64,000 bases of DNA from Tetracentron sinense (taxonomy: Eukaryota; Streptophyta; Magnoliopsida; Trochodendrales; Trochodendraceae), in contig CM026554.1 in assembly GCA_015143295.1 (NCBI GenBank), positions 51,768,627 through 51,832,626 of the forward strand, given 5' to 3'. Under the pieces are notes generated by a model. That model was not told the DNA's origin, ran no database searches, and was given only the letters and a program-made list of their open reading frames with translations. Shown one piece after another: positions 23,400 through 36,190 of this stretch. The translations under genes and the position numbers were made by a program. Each line of letters begins with the position of its first letter. Within the stretch, counting starts at the first letter, position 1.

Positions 23400-25462
23400 T
23401 TCCATGAAGAGCTTTTCTTTGGAAGTTGAAATATATAATGCTCATTATTCTTCCTTAATCCTTACTGATGGTAGCTGTTAACAGTATTGTTGATTTGGAA
23501 ATTCTTCATCTTCCCCATATGGGTATTGCTTATACCTATTGTTTTCCAATATTAGATTCCTTTTGCATTTGTTCAGGATCTGGGTTGGATCCAGAGGATC
23601 CTATAACATTCTTGAAATAAGTTTATGCAAGCAATCAAAGTCATTTCTGTTGAAAAGCTGATTTGGATATGTAATTTCTTTTGTTATAAACATATATGCC
23701 TACAAGATTAGCCCATGGACTGTAATGATCCAATCCCCCACATAGATTGGGCCTTTGAAAACAGATTGTGCTAATTTGGATCATCAAACAAAGTCATTTC
23801 ATACAATCACATTGATCATTGATCTACATTACAAGCCATGGCACTGATTTTTTTAAAAGTGCATTCTGATTTTGCACATGATATACACCATTATCAAAAA
23901 CTCATGCTTTTATCTCTACCAGTTCTCATTGTTTGAATAAGAGGCATTGTATCACCATCATTCTAAGTGGTCTCTACCTACCAAAACATTCTCTATCCAT
24001 GGTGCACCAATGAGATAGCCCACTCACCACTACTGACCCTCAGCCTGACTACTAAATGAAAAGGCAAGATTAACATAAACATCATTATTTATTCCGATAA
24101 ACCCCTTTTTTTTTTTACAATTGATGAAGTGGCGCATTTCCAATCGGATCACAGTCAATCACAATTGACCTCAGGGAGAATTCAATCGCACCCACATGTC
24201 TACACGTGTCATTGTTAACCTCTATTAATTGTAGTTAAGATTCACTAAGCTTTAGGATTCAACAATTTAGTATTAGTTTTTAGAAAAAAATATTAACATT
24301 AAGGGTTAAATTTTTTTAACCAGAATTAAATATTTTTTCTAAAATCAAGGTTAGATTATTGAACCCAAGATTAATGAATCTTAACTATGGTTAACATGTG
24401 TTAATAGGGACACGTGTTGACCTATGAGATAGCCCACCTCTACATGTTTGACACGTGGAACCAAAAAGGATAGATTAGGTGGCAAAATAAGCCCTTTATA
24501 GTAACATCAACAACCAAACATTGTTTTATCTTGTTTGCAAGGGCGTTTATTTCAAAGATCACAATAAAAGCAAGACCCTTATATATGCATGCACCTATCC
24601 CCAAAATGACCCTTTCTCTATGATCCCCCAAAAAATATATATGATGCCCAAAAAGATAATTAAAAAAAAAATCCAACACGGAAAAAAAAAATGCTAAAAA
24701 ACATAGAAGAAAATGCATCGTTGTTTTCTTAGGGTTATAACCTCCTCTTCTTAGTTCCAAGTAGATAATAGAGCAATGGGTGTTGTTCTTCCGAGTTTTC
24801 CAATCTACAATATATTTGGTTCGTCTCACAGGTTGTAAAAATGGGAGCTTTTCATGTGGGTCAAAAGCAGTAAGCCATTCTCTTTCATTTTCTTGCAGCT
24901 TATCAACTGCAGTTCTGATGAAGAAATGGGTTCTTTTCATTGATGGGTTTTGCAGTTGAGAGGTTTCTTTCAATTTGGTTGAGTTTGGGTTCCTGATATC
25001 TATTGCCCCATTGAGTTTTTTTTTTAGATTGTTCCTGTTTTTGCATTGGGCGTGATAGGTGGAATGATATAGAATACTTTAAAGTTTGCTTTTGAGAGGT
25101 CTGGAATCTGGATGGGTTTTCTTCGTAGATAGTTGATACTAATCCTTTGTTTTTTTTTTGCCTTTTCTGATTTTGAGTTCATGATTCTATCATTTATTGT
25201 TTTTTATTGTATCATTCGGTGATTCCTTTAATAGGTTTTGGTTTTTTTTTATTACTTGAATTGATTATAATTATTATTACACTGAGATTTTTGGAGTTTT
25301 TTGCCCCTGGGGATTCGAGTTCAGGCGTTGTTTTTGTTTACGGATTCATGGGTTATTTGCTTTCTGGGTTTTTTCATACTGGGAATTGAAACATAGAGGA
25401 GGATTCGATTTGGGAAGTTTGGCGAACTGGGGTAGTGTTTTTCTGTGGAAGGTAGAGTAAGA
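23400..25462 (+). other. Intergenic region and leader of the POLAR-like gene
   Basis: I see no gene between the phosphatase 3' end and the POLAR-like ATG. The interval contains the foldback element at 24,173-24,437. From about 24,900 on there is T-rich and G-rich sequence consistent with promoter and long 5' UTR, possibly with a leader intron. No clear TATA box was identified. A 177-codon reverse-strand frame at 24,440-24,973 shows no recognisable domain. Confidence 0.4.
24173..24437. mobile_element. Foldback MITE with ACACGTGT palindromes in both arms
   Basis: Left-arm phrases (acacgtgt at 24202-24209, gttaacc, gttaagattca) recur inverted in the right arm (tgaatcttaac, ggttaac, acacgtgt at 24410-24417). 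The centre is AT-rich. It has no coding capacity. It belongs with the segments at 13.8, 43.8 and 49.6 kb. Exact ends and target duplication are uncertain. Confidence 0.55.
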
Positions 25463-28400
25463 ATGGATTTATGGGTTGTTGCGGCAGCTGCTGGTGCTGG
25501 ATATTTAGCTAAGTATTGGAACAATTTGTTGAGGGAGAGGGAAGGCTTATCGGAGTCATTTTCTGGAGGTTGTGTTAATGAGAAACCCGAATCCCGGCCT
25601 TTGTTGCAACAACTTTGTGACAAGAGCTGTCCCTTCCGTCGATTGGCACGAAGACAACTAGGCAAAGATGTTTCTTCAGGTAGAGAACAGGTTTCTGAGG
25701 GTACATTTTCTGAAATCGATCGTTTTGGTGCTTTAACTACTGAAATGGCTACTACTAGTGGATCTGATGGTGAAGCGGTGAAATTGGGGAAGTACAATGA
25801 TTTTAATGTACTTTCTTTGTCGAGTTTACCACCAGGGTTCTCTAGAAAGAAAAATTCTCAAGTGAATGGAGATGAAATAAAGGGAAAGAGTGAGTTCGGT
25901 GACAATTCTGGTGATTTACTACCTGAACTTTCCACTGGAGAAATGGATCTTTTCCACCAATCCACCAGAAGCAGCAGAAGCTCTCTTAGAAGTAAACTGT
26001 CCCATGTGTATTCTGTTAAACCAATAAGTTCTCAAGAAAGTTGCATCATAGCTCAGCTGTATAAGGAGCGCGTTGAAATGGAGGAATATGTTACTATTTC
26101 ACTTCCATCACCGTCTACCCCAACTATGAGGCCATTGTCTGTAACCAATGGGAGCCAAATAATCAGCAGAGAAAGGAATGGTTCTTTCAGTGTATGGCTT
26201 GAAAGTGGGGAACATAAACTGCATAGGGAAGACGGGGTATACTCAGAAAACAATAATCCAGTGTTGGGGGTTCCATCGCTTCCAAAAATGGAACCTATGG
26301 AGCTCCCAAGGAAATTGAGACAAAAGAGAGGAAAGGGGCGGCTTGGAAGATTTAACAGTTCCAGTACAAGGGTCACTGACCAACACTTCCATTCACAAGG
26401 TAGGTACTCTGTTTACATGTTCTTGATGACCTTTTTTTGCAAATTCGACCTAAATTTTTTTCTGTATTGAATTTGTGTTGTCACTGTTGCAATTACCAGA
26501 TTCTTCTTTTGCACGAACACATGTCAAGAAATATATGCTTGTTTTATTTCATTGAATTATTCTTCCGGTCCCAGCATTATTTATTTGTCAAACTTACCAT
26601 GGTTGTGAGAAAAGCGAATGAGTTATCCAATTCATGGGATTAAGAAGAGATTTATATGTTAGCTTTATTGACTGGGATTCTCTATCACTGTCATAATTCA
26701 CTTGTAAATTGTTAATTAGAGAAAAGAAAAACAAAGGTTCATTATGTTTATGAGAATCTAAAGGTGGTACTTACCACCATCAAAATAAAAGTTTATATTC
26801 CCTTGTAGAGCTTAGTATCTGTCGTCATTTTTCTTCACTATGAAGTTTGTCACTTTAATAGATCCTCATCAATGTCTTTTGGCTAGATATGCACTTACTC
26901 CATATAGCAAGAGAACTCTTATTTTCTTTTTAATGCTGTGTAGAAAGCATTGGAGTGCTGATTAGGATACCTTGATTTTTGGGTACACTCCCTAGTCCCT
27001 ATAAGAGGTACCAATATGCAGCTCTAGATCGATCCGTTGGTCAGTCATTTTTATGATATTCATATTAGACACATGGTTTATGGGAAATGATTAATTTAAG
27101 GTTAATCTTATATCAGTCCATTTGTGAATTTAGAAGTTTTCTAACCAGAAACTTATGCTTTTATGTATAAGTATAATTGTATATTGTATTTAGACACATG
27201 GTTTATGGGAAATGATTAATTTAAGGTTAATCTTATATCAGTCCATTTGTGAATTTAGAAGTTTTCTAACCAGAAACTTATGCTTTTATGTATAAGTATA
27301 ATTGTATATTGTATTTTCTCTGTATTGTATTTTCAATTACCTGCACTTGTCATTTATCAGTGAACCAGGTTTTCCTATTTATCTGACACTTCATGTGATT
27401 TATAATTATATGACTGTTATTTTTAATTTGTCAATATTTTATCACGTCTAACAGTTATCATTCTCATCAGAATTACTCAATGGAATGCTTCTTTTCTGTC
27501 TTGGGATCACTATTGGTGTAATGTCTACTGTCGTAGCAGATAAAAGAGAAGCAGACAAATTAAATGAGTTGTTGAAGCAGACTGAGAACTTGGTTCAAGA
27601 TCTACAAGAGGAGATTGAAATGAAAGATTCCCTAACTGTGAAGGAGCTAGTTAATGAGGGTTATGAATTGCAGGAAACAAATGGCTGTTCCTTACAAAAC
27701 AGTGCACCAAATGCAATTTCCCCAGAACAGGAACTGGATGAATCCACAAAACATGACACTAAAGAACCAGATGATCAGAAGGCGGAGAACTCAGAGTCTA
27801 TGAGTAAAATCGAAGCGGAGCTCGAAGCTGAACTGGAGAGGTTGGAACTAAACATGAATGCATCTAGTTTGGAGAAAAGATTGTCTGGTCTTGTTGAGGT
27901 AAGCATGTGATTTTAGCTTAGAAATTCTTATGCATGGAAACTTGAAAACTTAGCTTAACAATGGCGAACTATGGTCATCATAGGATATTATGTCGACTGC
28001 AATTGTTGCTAAAATTCTACAATTTACGCTCTAAATCCTGAGATTCAAATTGAAGCTTAAGCCAAACGATCTGTATCCTAGGTTTGAATTCCCTCTTGAA
28101 AAAAAAATCCTATGGTTTTCATTCAAATCTTATGATTCACTATTTGAATCTTAATCCTGTCATTCAAATTTGACAATTTGAGGTGAGAACAATTGTCAGT
28201 GTTTCAAGTAAAACAATGTATAATTTTATTGGATATATGTGATTTTCTTAATGGAAAAATGAACATCATTTTGAGAGCGTTACTGTTAACACAAAGGACC
28301 TGCAAAACTGGTAATAGAGATTTACAAACCAATTGTGCTTTTTAGATTGAAACTTGCCTTAGTAAACAGTTCAAATGGCGCGTTGTTCATGCATGTCTGA

Positions 28401-29002
28401 ACAATGTGATATAAGGATTAAAAAAGATTTACTGAATCATAGGAAAGATATATAAAATAAGGGTGAAAGAAATGAGAAAGCAGAAAAAAATGGAAGAAAT
28501 TAGGATGAGATTTTGGGGAAAAATAGTAATTTTTTTAATTGATGGAAAAGTTGGAATTTTATTTTGATGAGATGGTTTCCATACTTTTTCTAACTTGTTT
28601 AAATAATGGATTGACGATAGTTTGCTTTGTTGAGAAGCTGTTATTAGTATTTAGTTTAATTAGATTCTTAATTTGCATATGAAATAAACTTAGGGCAATA
28701 AAATGTTGTTATTCAATGGTAGAATAGATGCAATATGGTATTACAACATGGATGATGACAGGATTTGGGGTATTACCTTTTTATTTTTAAGTTTTTCACT
28801 TTTTTATCTCAATTTTGGAAGAAATTTATTCCAATTCTATGGTTTAGGTTAAATTACAATTTGTTCTCCCCCTTGAAAACTCGCCCAAACGAAGACACGA
28901 GGACCTCAAATCTACTGCTAATGCTTTTAAGATTTTATTCGATTTTGACAATACTGCTTGTAATAAATGAACACACTTAATTTAGCAGGAAATATGATCT
29001 CA

Positions 29003-29038
<36 letters not shown>

Positions 29039-32000
29039 AAATTAAAGGATAATTTATAAATTTGTTAGTTCTGGATTTTTTCACCTTTCAGCTATTATTA
29101 TATATATGCAAAGGGCCAAATGAATATTGATTTAAGTCCAAGTTGTTAGAACCAAATTGAATCGAGGATATTTTTTATTCAAGTCGTAAAGCATAGTATT
29201 CATCTTGAATTTTTTATAAAGATCTTTAGAAAATTCAAAAACAAAAATGAAGTGTTCTTGTTACACACAGTCTCATATATATATATATATATGCATGTAT
29301 GTGTGTGTGTGTGTGGATGTGTTTAGTATATATATGTGTATTATACATTTTACTCAATTTTTTCTCCCACTATAATGGCAATAGCAGTGATGTTTGTGGT
29401 GGAAGATGCCAGGTTGCTAAAGTTAGAGAACTCTATGTATTTCGATACCAAAAAACCTGGTTCAAAACCCCTTTTCCTTCACTAACCCACATGTCTACTC
29501 CCCCCCCAACCAAACCACCCACACCCCCACCAAAAGGAAAAGAAAAAGGAAAAAAGTAGGATAATGTCTGTAAATTGTGATGCAATGTGGCAACTGCAAG
29601 TCTGCAATTAACAAAAATTAGGCCTATAGTTAACTATAAGTTCTCATCTAACTTATGATAATGTTTATATCTCCATCAAGCAATCATTGGGCTTGTCTAC
29701 TACTTATCCAGTATCCACTTTATAGACCGAACTCCCACTCTTACATTATTACATGTGGTCCATGTGGATAATGCGTTGGTTGTCAGGTACTGTCCCTCTA
29801 ACAACGGCCTGGATCACGAATTTGACTTCCAATTAGAGTTCCAATCTTGCTTTGGAATTTCATGATTTCTTAGAGGCCTTAGATTATAGCTCATTTTTCC
29901 ACTTTGTTGCCACTCGGCCCACTCTTGCTTCCTCAACCATATTCTAGTGCCCAGAGGGTGTCACATATGAACATGCTATCTTGCATAACCTGATAGTTGA
30001 GAAATGGTGTCTATAGCAGGCAATATTATAAGCCAAACAAGATAAAATATCTTCAATCTTGTATTACTGGTCTATATATTTTTGGATCTTTTTCTTCTTA
30101 TCAAAATCCGTGGATTTTTTGCTTTTCTAAGCATATGATAGTAACATCTATCTTAGCCCAATTAGGAATCTATCGTAATTTATGACCATGGTTTAAAATA
30201 TCAGTGTCAACATGTGTATTAGTGAGTTCAATTTTAGAAACATATCGTGGATAGGCACGGAAACGCCTTAAAAAGTTGAAAATGAAGGAAATGCATGGAA
30301 CACACATGGAAACCTTAAATAAAAAAAAAGTTTTAATTTTAAGATGAGGTAAAGACATGCTAGATAAAGTCCAACAGCTATCATTATAATCATTCACTCA
30401 AGGTACACAGACACATTATATCATAAAATGTGAAGATGCAACTTCGTACATGCACTAACATATCAAATAACATGTCTAATCAACTACAAGTGCAATTCAC
30501 TAGTAAGAACATTGTGGTTGGGGAGATATACAAAGATATAGTGCTTAGGTATCTAACTTCTTAGTACCTCATTTAGTATAAATGTTGGACTCAAAATCAT
30601 TGGCGTTATCTGTTCTACATCATATATGTGGTTGCAAAGCCCAATTCTGCAATTGTGATACCCAGGTGGTACTCCTTCATATGCATGCTTCAACTGCATG
30701 CATGTAGAACCCCCCTTAGCTATAGACCAAGATAAGGATGTATGGTTGCCATATGTGTATATCCATAGAAATCGGACATATAGGATTTAGTATGCCCAAC
30801 CCACATGCTGACATGCGTGGCTGTTCGAATGAGAAGACCATAGTCATACCCACTAGGAAGAATAGGGATGCTGACATTAATCATATCCATTCCCTGTATG
30901 GTCACATTCATTGCCTTATGGATTCCGAGTGTTATGAAGTTTTTTGTTGTCAAACCATTTTTTTTCTCAACTTTAAATTATAAAATAAAAACATATAATT
31001 CCAAAAATTACAATTAGCTAATCTCATATATTTAAATAAAACCTTATATTCTTAGTTTCTTCGATAAAAAAAAAAAAGACTTATTTTTTATATTCTAAAA
31101 AAGAAAATGAAGCTCACTAAATTCGAAATCCATGCATTTTAGATCCTTGGATTTGTTTTAAAATCCATATAAATGTCATTTCAGTGGTTTATTCTTTATT
31201 GTAAGTTTAAAGTACGAAAACTAAAATAAATAAATAAATAAAATGAGAAACTACATACTTTGAAATATTGAAAAGAACATTCTTCAGTCTAGATTTGGCA
31301 ACCAAGTAGGTAATTTTTCTGTCCATTTTTCACAAAATTAACATCAAACTTTGTTCAAAAATAGTTTGGGTTGATATTTCAAGAGGAAAGACGGGGAGAA
31401 GAGGTTATAAAATCGGTTCCCTTACGATCAGTTTGGAAAGTGGGATTGCCTTCAAAAGTATCCTTCTTCCTTTGGACGACGGCCTTAGGTAAGATTCTCA
31501 TATGTGATCACCTCATGCGAAGAGAGTGGGCAAATGACTATTTCTTGTGCCTTGATTTGGAGGGGTTCGTAGACCATCCATCTCTTGCTGCACTGCCCTT
31601 TTGTTTTTAAGGTTTGGAATTATTTCCTATCTCGCCTAGGGACATACTGGATCTTCTCTCGCTCTTTTTGAGACTTCTTATCTTGTTGCCTCTCGGTTCA
31701 TTTGGGTAGTGGGAAGGGGGGCAATATCGGGGCTTTGCTCGTGCTTGCGATATTCTAGTCATCATGGAAGGAAACGAATTCCAGGGCATTCGAGTGAGTT
31801 TCCTCTCCCATCCCTAGTATTTGTCACACGAGTAAGTTTCCTCTCCCATCGGCCATCCCTAGTGTTTGTCACATGATTGGACAGCTTTTGTTGCTGTGGT
31901 GCTCAATTAGAGAGGGTTTTGATATTGCTGATTTATACTTTTTGCTATAACCTCTTGGTTTCTTTACTGTTTTTTTAGTGATTCTTGTGTGGTTCTCTAA

Positions 32001-34979
32001 TGAGCACACTCTCCTATCACCCCTTTGTATTAGCTATCCCCCCTTTATATATAAATATCTTCGCAGGTCAAAAAAAGAAAAGAAGAGGTTATAAAATGGA
32101 GAAATGAGTTTGATTTGACTTTTAATCAAACCTATTTAGCATCTAGTCATATCAGTGAGTATTGGTACGTATCACATTGATACCAGGAAACTCACATTAT
32201 GTTACTGATCACTGTAATATATATACTACATATCCTTTGTATTGGTAACCTCAAGTATCAATACAAGTGATATTTAAACTATTCTTATGACACGACCCTA
32301 AATGTTTGGTAGTTGATATACTTGAAGTGGTTTATGGTTCAATATTCCTTTTGCACAATATGAGCATAATGCACTGTTAATCTTCCTTGGATTGTCCTGA
32401 CTGCATGATCAAATTACTATTCGATATGTCAAAGCATTGTGAAACTCCATGTTCTCTAAAAATAAAATAAAAAGTGTTTGGTTCTTCACCCCAAGAGTTC
32501 AATTTTGTAGTAACATGTCTGTAGTGTTCTTGGGTCGTGCCCTTAAATCAATCGGGTAGTAGTTGTAACATTGAAGTAGTAGATCCGAACAATGCCTTCC
32601 AAAAACATTTAACAGATTCATTGGCTCTTGAAAAAAAAGAAAAGAAATTTGTCAGCATGTAGCCATGCATGTGCTAAAGTTCCTCAAAATGTTTTAAAGG
32701 GTCAAGGAATAGAATGCCAACAATCAGTTATCCTATGATGGATTTTTTTCCTCCCTTGAAACCTAAGAGATTGACAGATATGGAGTTTTGAGTGAGAAAA
32801 TCAGAAGGCAGATTTTACTTAGTTTAGTTTCAAATTCAACCTACTGCAACCTAAAACTTGAAAAGGTTGCTTGGAACTTGAAGTTCATCTTCAGCTTTCA
32901 CTTGAAGTATTTTTCTTTCAAAAACCAAGAAAAACATAATGAAGTTTGTAAGAACTTGCAGAAGTTTTCATTTACTTGATGTCTTGATCACATTTTGCTC
33001 CAAGTCCTAATAAGATGTCCTACTTGGTTGGGATAGCATTGTCGAAGGTATTTGTTTAGCTTCCATGATAATGGAGACTCGATGTGATTTAAACAATTAC
33101 CAAGGACAGATTGAGCTACCATTTACTATGGTGGAAGCTAGTAAGACTTGGACAATTATTCATCTGAATCTCTTTCAAGTAAGAGTATCTTCTTTTTCAG
33201 TCTTATTGAGACAGTCCTCATCTAAAACCCATTTTTTGGGTTCAATGATAAATCACTTCATTATTGCCCACCACCACCACACACACACACAAAAGTTCTG
33301 AATCACCTCCACTCCCCAACCTTGACAGTGTTTCTTTTAGTTTATAGTCCTTCACAGACTGGCCTTTCCTCTGCCATATAGATGAATTTTGGCATGGTTT
33401 CCATAATCATAAATCATAATGATTTTATGGAAAGAGAGGAATCGTAGAGTGTTTGAAGATGTTTCGTCATCAGTGCCCCGTCTTTGTGGTGTTACCCGGT
33501 TGGCAGTTTTGGAGTGGGCTGGGGTTCTTTGTGCTAGGGAGGAAATCCAGGATATTTTGCTTTAGTTTGTGTTTTCCCTTGGGGGGTTTTATTGTGGGTG
33601 GCTAGCCGGTGTTTGAGTTTACTTGCTTGTAAAATCTGTGGTCGTTTGTATCTTTCTCGTTTTTCTTTTTCTCCTGTTTTTAATAAATTGCACTATTGAT
33701 AAAAAAAAAAAAATGATTTGAGATCTTTACCGTATTTGTGGTGCTCGCACACATTAATCTTGGTTATCCTATCAATGACTTCTCTCTTTTGGATGGGTTA
33801 TAGTCCAAAATTACAATATGATGTTTCTAGCCATCTAACCAAAAAAACACTCAGTTCATGGTCTTTAACGGTCCAAGAGAATGCAATTGGTCATTTAAAA
33901 AAACATCTAGCTGGTGTGGTTTTCAGGCCATGTGATTGCTGCCGATCGCCCTGTTAGTTTTTTGTTATTTGATAGGATGTCACCTTTCATAAGATATGTT
34001 TGCCTGTGAACAAGTAAAGTTTCTTTTCTTGAAGAAAAACATGTCAAAGTTCATGTAGATATACTATTAATCATCTGTCGACAAAGCCATTCAGAGTTTA
34101 GTTAAAAATTTAAAATGTATGTGAAGTGATCTATTTGAAAATGAAGTTTGCTTATGGGATTTGATAGTTTCAGATGCCTGATTGCAGATTGATCCAGATT
34201 TCACGGTTGACATCGTTCAGGGAGAACTCAGAGCAGACATAGTCAAGAAAAGAGCTGGCAGCCAAGCCGACTTGGACCAAAATGTGAGTGGCACCTCCAC
34301 TGCTCACACCCACACCTCAAATTACGCAGTCTCGCCTCAAGACCTAAACTTGCGTCTACATGAAGTCATCCAGTTGAGACTTGAAGAGCGTATCATGGAG
34401 CTCGAGACAGCACTCCAACACAGCCAGAAGAGGGTACACTTCATGGAATCAGAACATACGAACTTACGGAGGAACCTCTTGAAGAGTGAAATGGGATCTT
34501 CATCTACCCAAGAAAGCCCAATCATTATAGAAGAAAGCAACAACATAGCCCAGCCTTTGGTTCCAAATCTATCGGGGGAAACTCTAGATGCATATAATGA
34601 GGCCTATGAAGAGTTCATGAGGATAACCGAGATAAAGGAAGGGGACCCACCGTCAAGAGTGTATAACAGTAACCAGAATGAGAAAGAAGAATTATGTCCA
34701 TTTCATCGAAGCCTGGGTCAAAATGGTGAGGATAATGAGCCCATTTCACATCTTCAGATCATCGAAGAGAGGCAGTCAAGGAATTCAGTTCATGATGAGA
34801 TCAGGACATGGGAAGAGCTGTCCACCTCAAGGAGTCGGGGATCAAATGAGATCAGTGAGTGTGAAGATGAAGATGATGACGAGATGGGGAAACTATTAAT
34901 AGAGCATATTGTGGAGAAAATCAGGCAAAGATCTGCCACCTTAAACGCTCTAAGGATGTTTTCAATGGATGGAAACTAA
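25463..34979 (+). CDS. POLAR-like protein (stomatal-lineage polarity scaffold family)
   Basis: POLAR proteins are plant-specific coiled-coil proteins. The founder scaffolds BIN2-type kinases at the cortex during asymmetric division in the stomatal lineage. Exons: 25463-26399, 27471-27898, 34188-34979; phases agree and give 718 residues. Visible parts: an N-terminal hydrophobic helix (WVVAAAAGAGYLAKYW); a serine-rich region with PSPSTPTMRP; a second hydrophobic stretch (GMLLFCLGITIGVMS, about 317-331); a coiled coil (ADKLNELLKQTENLVQDL); the conserved SKIEAELEAELERLELNM; then DPDF...GELRAD and a Glu-rich helical C-terminus (LRLHEVIQLRLEERIMELE). Start: first in-frame ATG before WVV. Intron 2 is 6.3 kb with LINE relics. 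Members of this family are often listed as uncharacterised, so a direct role in stomatal polarity is inference. Confidence 0.72.
27065..27314 (+). repeat. Perfect 125-bp tandem duplication
   Basis: Units 27065-27189 and 27190-27314 read identically base for base, starting 'ttagacacatgg' and ending 'tgtatattgtat'. It lies in intron 1 of the POLAR-like gene. Confidence 0.95.
29007..29032 (+). repeat. (TA)n microsatellite
   Basis: An uninterrupted TA run of about 26 bp in POLAR-like intron 2. Further TA and GT runs occur at 29,275-29,315. Confidence 0.9.
31397..32097 (+). mobile_element. 5'-truncated L1 LINE with 17-bp target-site duplication
   Basis: A 17-bp direct repeat (agaagaggttataaaat, 31397-31413 and 32081-32097) brackets an insert of about 667 bp ending in an A-rich tail (aaaaaaagaaa). 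Its 5' part encodes the reverse-transcriptase zinc-binding (zf-RVT) signature: GLPSKVSFFLWTTALGKIL, with later WxxC-like residues decayed. The remainder is 3' UTR. It lies in POLAR-like intron 2 in the sense orientation. Confidence 0.85.
33420..33712 (+). mobile_element. Short 5'-truncated LINE 3' end
   Basis: It starts with the frame LWKERNRRVFED, typical of the ORF2 C-terminus, followed by a T-rich 3' UTR (about 33,590-33,690) and an A13 tail ending near 33,712. An 8-bp repeat (aatgattt) at about 33,418 and 33,711 may be the target duplication. Also in POLAR-like intron 2. Confidence 0.7.
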
Positions 34980-36107
34980 ATATTGGAATTATGTCAATAT
35001 ATATATATAGATGAGAGAAGGAATAATTTGCCCTCTTTTCTATTCTTTTTCTGTTTTTCATTACACCTGCTTTCTGTTCTAAAATTTTCACCCTCAGATC
35101 AAAACTGGAAACAGATGATTGACAGTTGAAGGGAGCTCATGGATGCCCGATTCAACATATTTTGATGTTGGAGAACTGCAGAACTGCTGTTTTGTGTTCA
35201 AATTTTGTTTTAAGTTTCCTAGGATCCAACCCCTACAGTGAACTGACGATGTTCCTCTTCTAATCCCATAAAAGATGCAGGGTTTTTTCTTCTTTTTTTG
35301 GCAAGGTATTTGGATGTGCATTTCTTATATGAACATCTCTCGGAGAGAGCGCAAAACCATTCGTATTGTATTTTCGTGTTCCCTTCATAATATTACCATT
35401 GTTGACTACTTAAGGAAGCTGAAAGAGAAATCCACCTCCTTGATAATTAATGGAACTCTTACGGGTATCATCAGTCAAATTTTAGGAGCTTGAGAAGTGA
35501 TTATAATCTTTACCAAAAGGATAAAAAATGGTGGCAAGTGACTATGATCTACTCTTTTTTTTGGTTCAAAGAGTGGTATTTAAATTTCCCCAAGGAAGTA
35601 AACATGTAAGTAATTGTCTGCTCCGCCTGCCGCAGATGCCATTCTGGCTCCTACCTTCTACAACCCGACACTTTAGAGGATCAAATGGGGCATATCAAGA
35701 TACCCTAGATGTTACCAAATGCTTCTTAGTGCCCTAGAGGGCACCGCCGCCACATTGCTGCTGCTGTTGCCGTCAAATAATTAACTACCCAAAAGATTAT
35801 TTCTGCACAGCACATATTAAAACAGCCACAATATCAGAACAATTGTAGGGTTATGATTGTTGATTGAGAATCCTAACCCATTTCCTAGGAACAAATCATA
35901 TATATAGACTGAGAAGGGAAGAAACTATTGGTTGACTGTTGACATCTAATTCAAGTTTACAAAAGCCAAATCCATCATTAATTGCCCCCAAGGTTCAGAG
36001 ACTTGAAAAAGGGTATTAAAAGGAGGAAACCAAAGGAGAGAAAGAAGAGAAAAATTAACTAAAATTGTAACAATGGAGGTCTCTCTACCGGTAAACTGGA
36101 GAATCAG
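34980..36107. other. Intergenic region between convergent genes
   Basis: This holds the 3' end of the POLAR-like gene and, from the other side, the 3' flank of the RNA-binding protein gene. There is a short TA run at 34,997-35,010. No open frame with recognisable content was found. Confidence 0.5.
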
Positions 36108-36113
36108 TTTATT
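36108..36113 (-). terminator. Poly(A) signal AATAAA of the RNA-binding protein gene
   Basis: TTTATT on the plus strand gives AATAAA about 80 bases past the stop codon at 36191-36193 on the minus strand. Confidence 0.5.
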
Positions 36114-36190
36114 TCTTTCCCCGTCATATATATCAATTAAGGTCTCCTCCAGTTTCTTTCTCTACTATTTCCTCCATGAAAAGTAATTTA

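Noticed and set aside
24440-24973. 177-codon reverse-strand open frame
   Set aside because: No recognisable domain and odd composition. It overlaps the likely promoter and leader of the POLAR-like gene.
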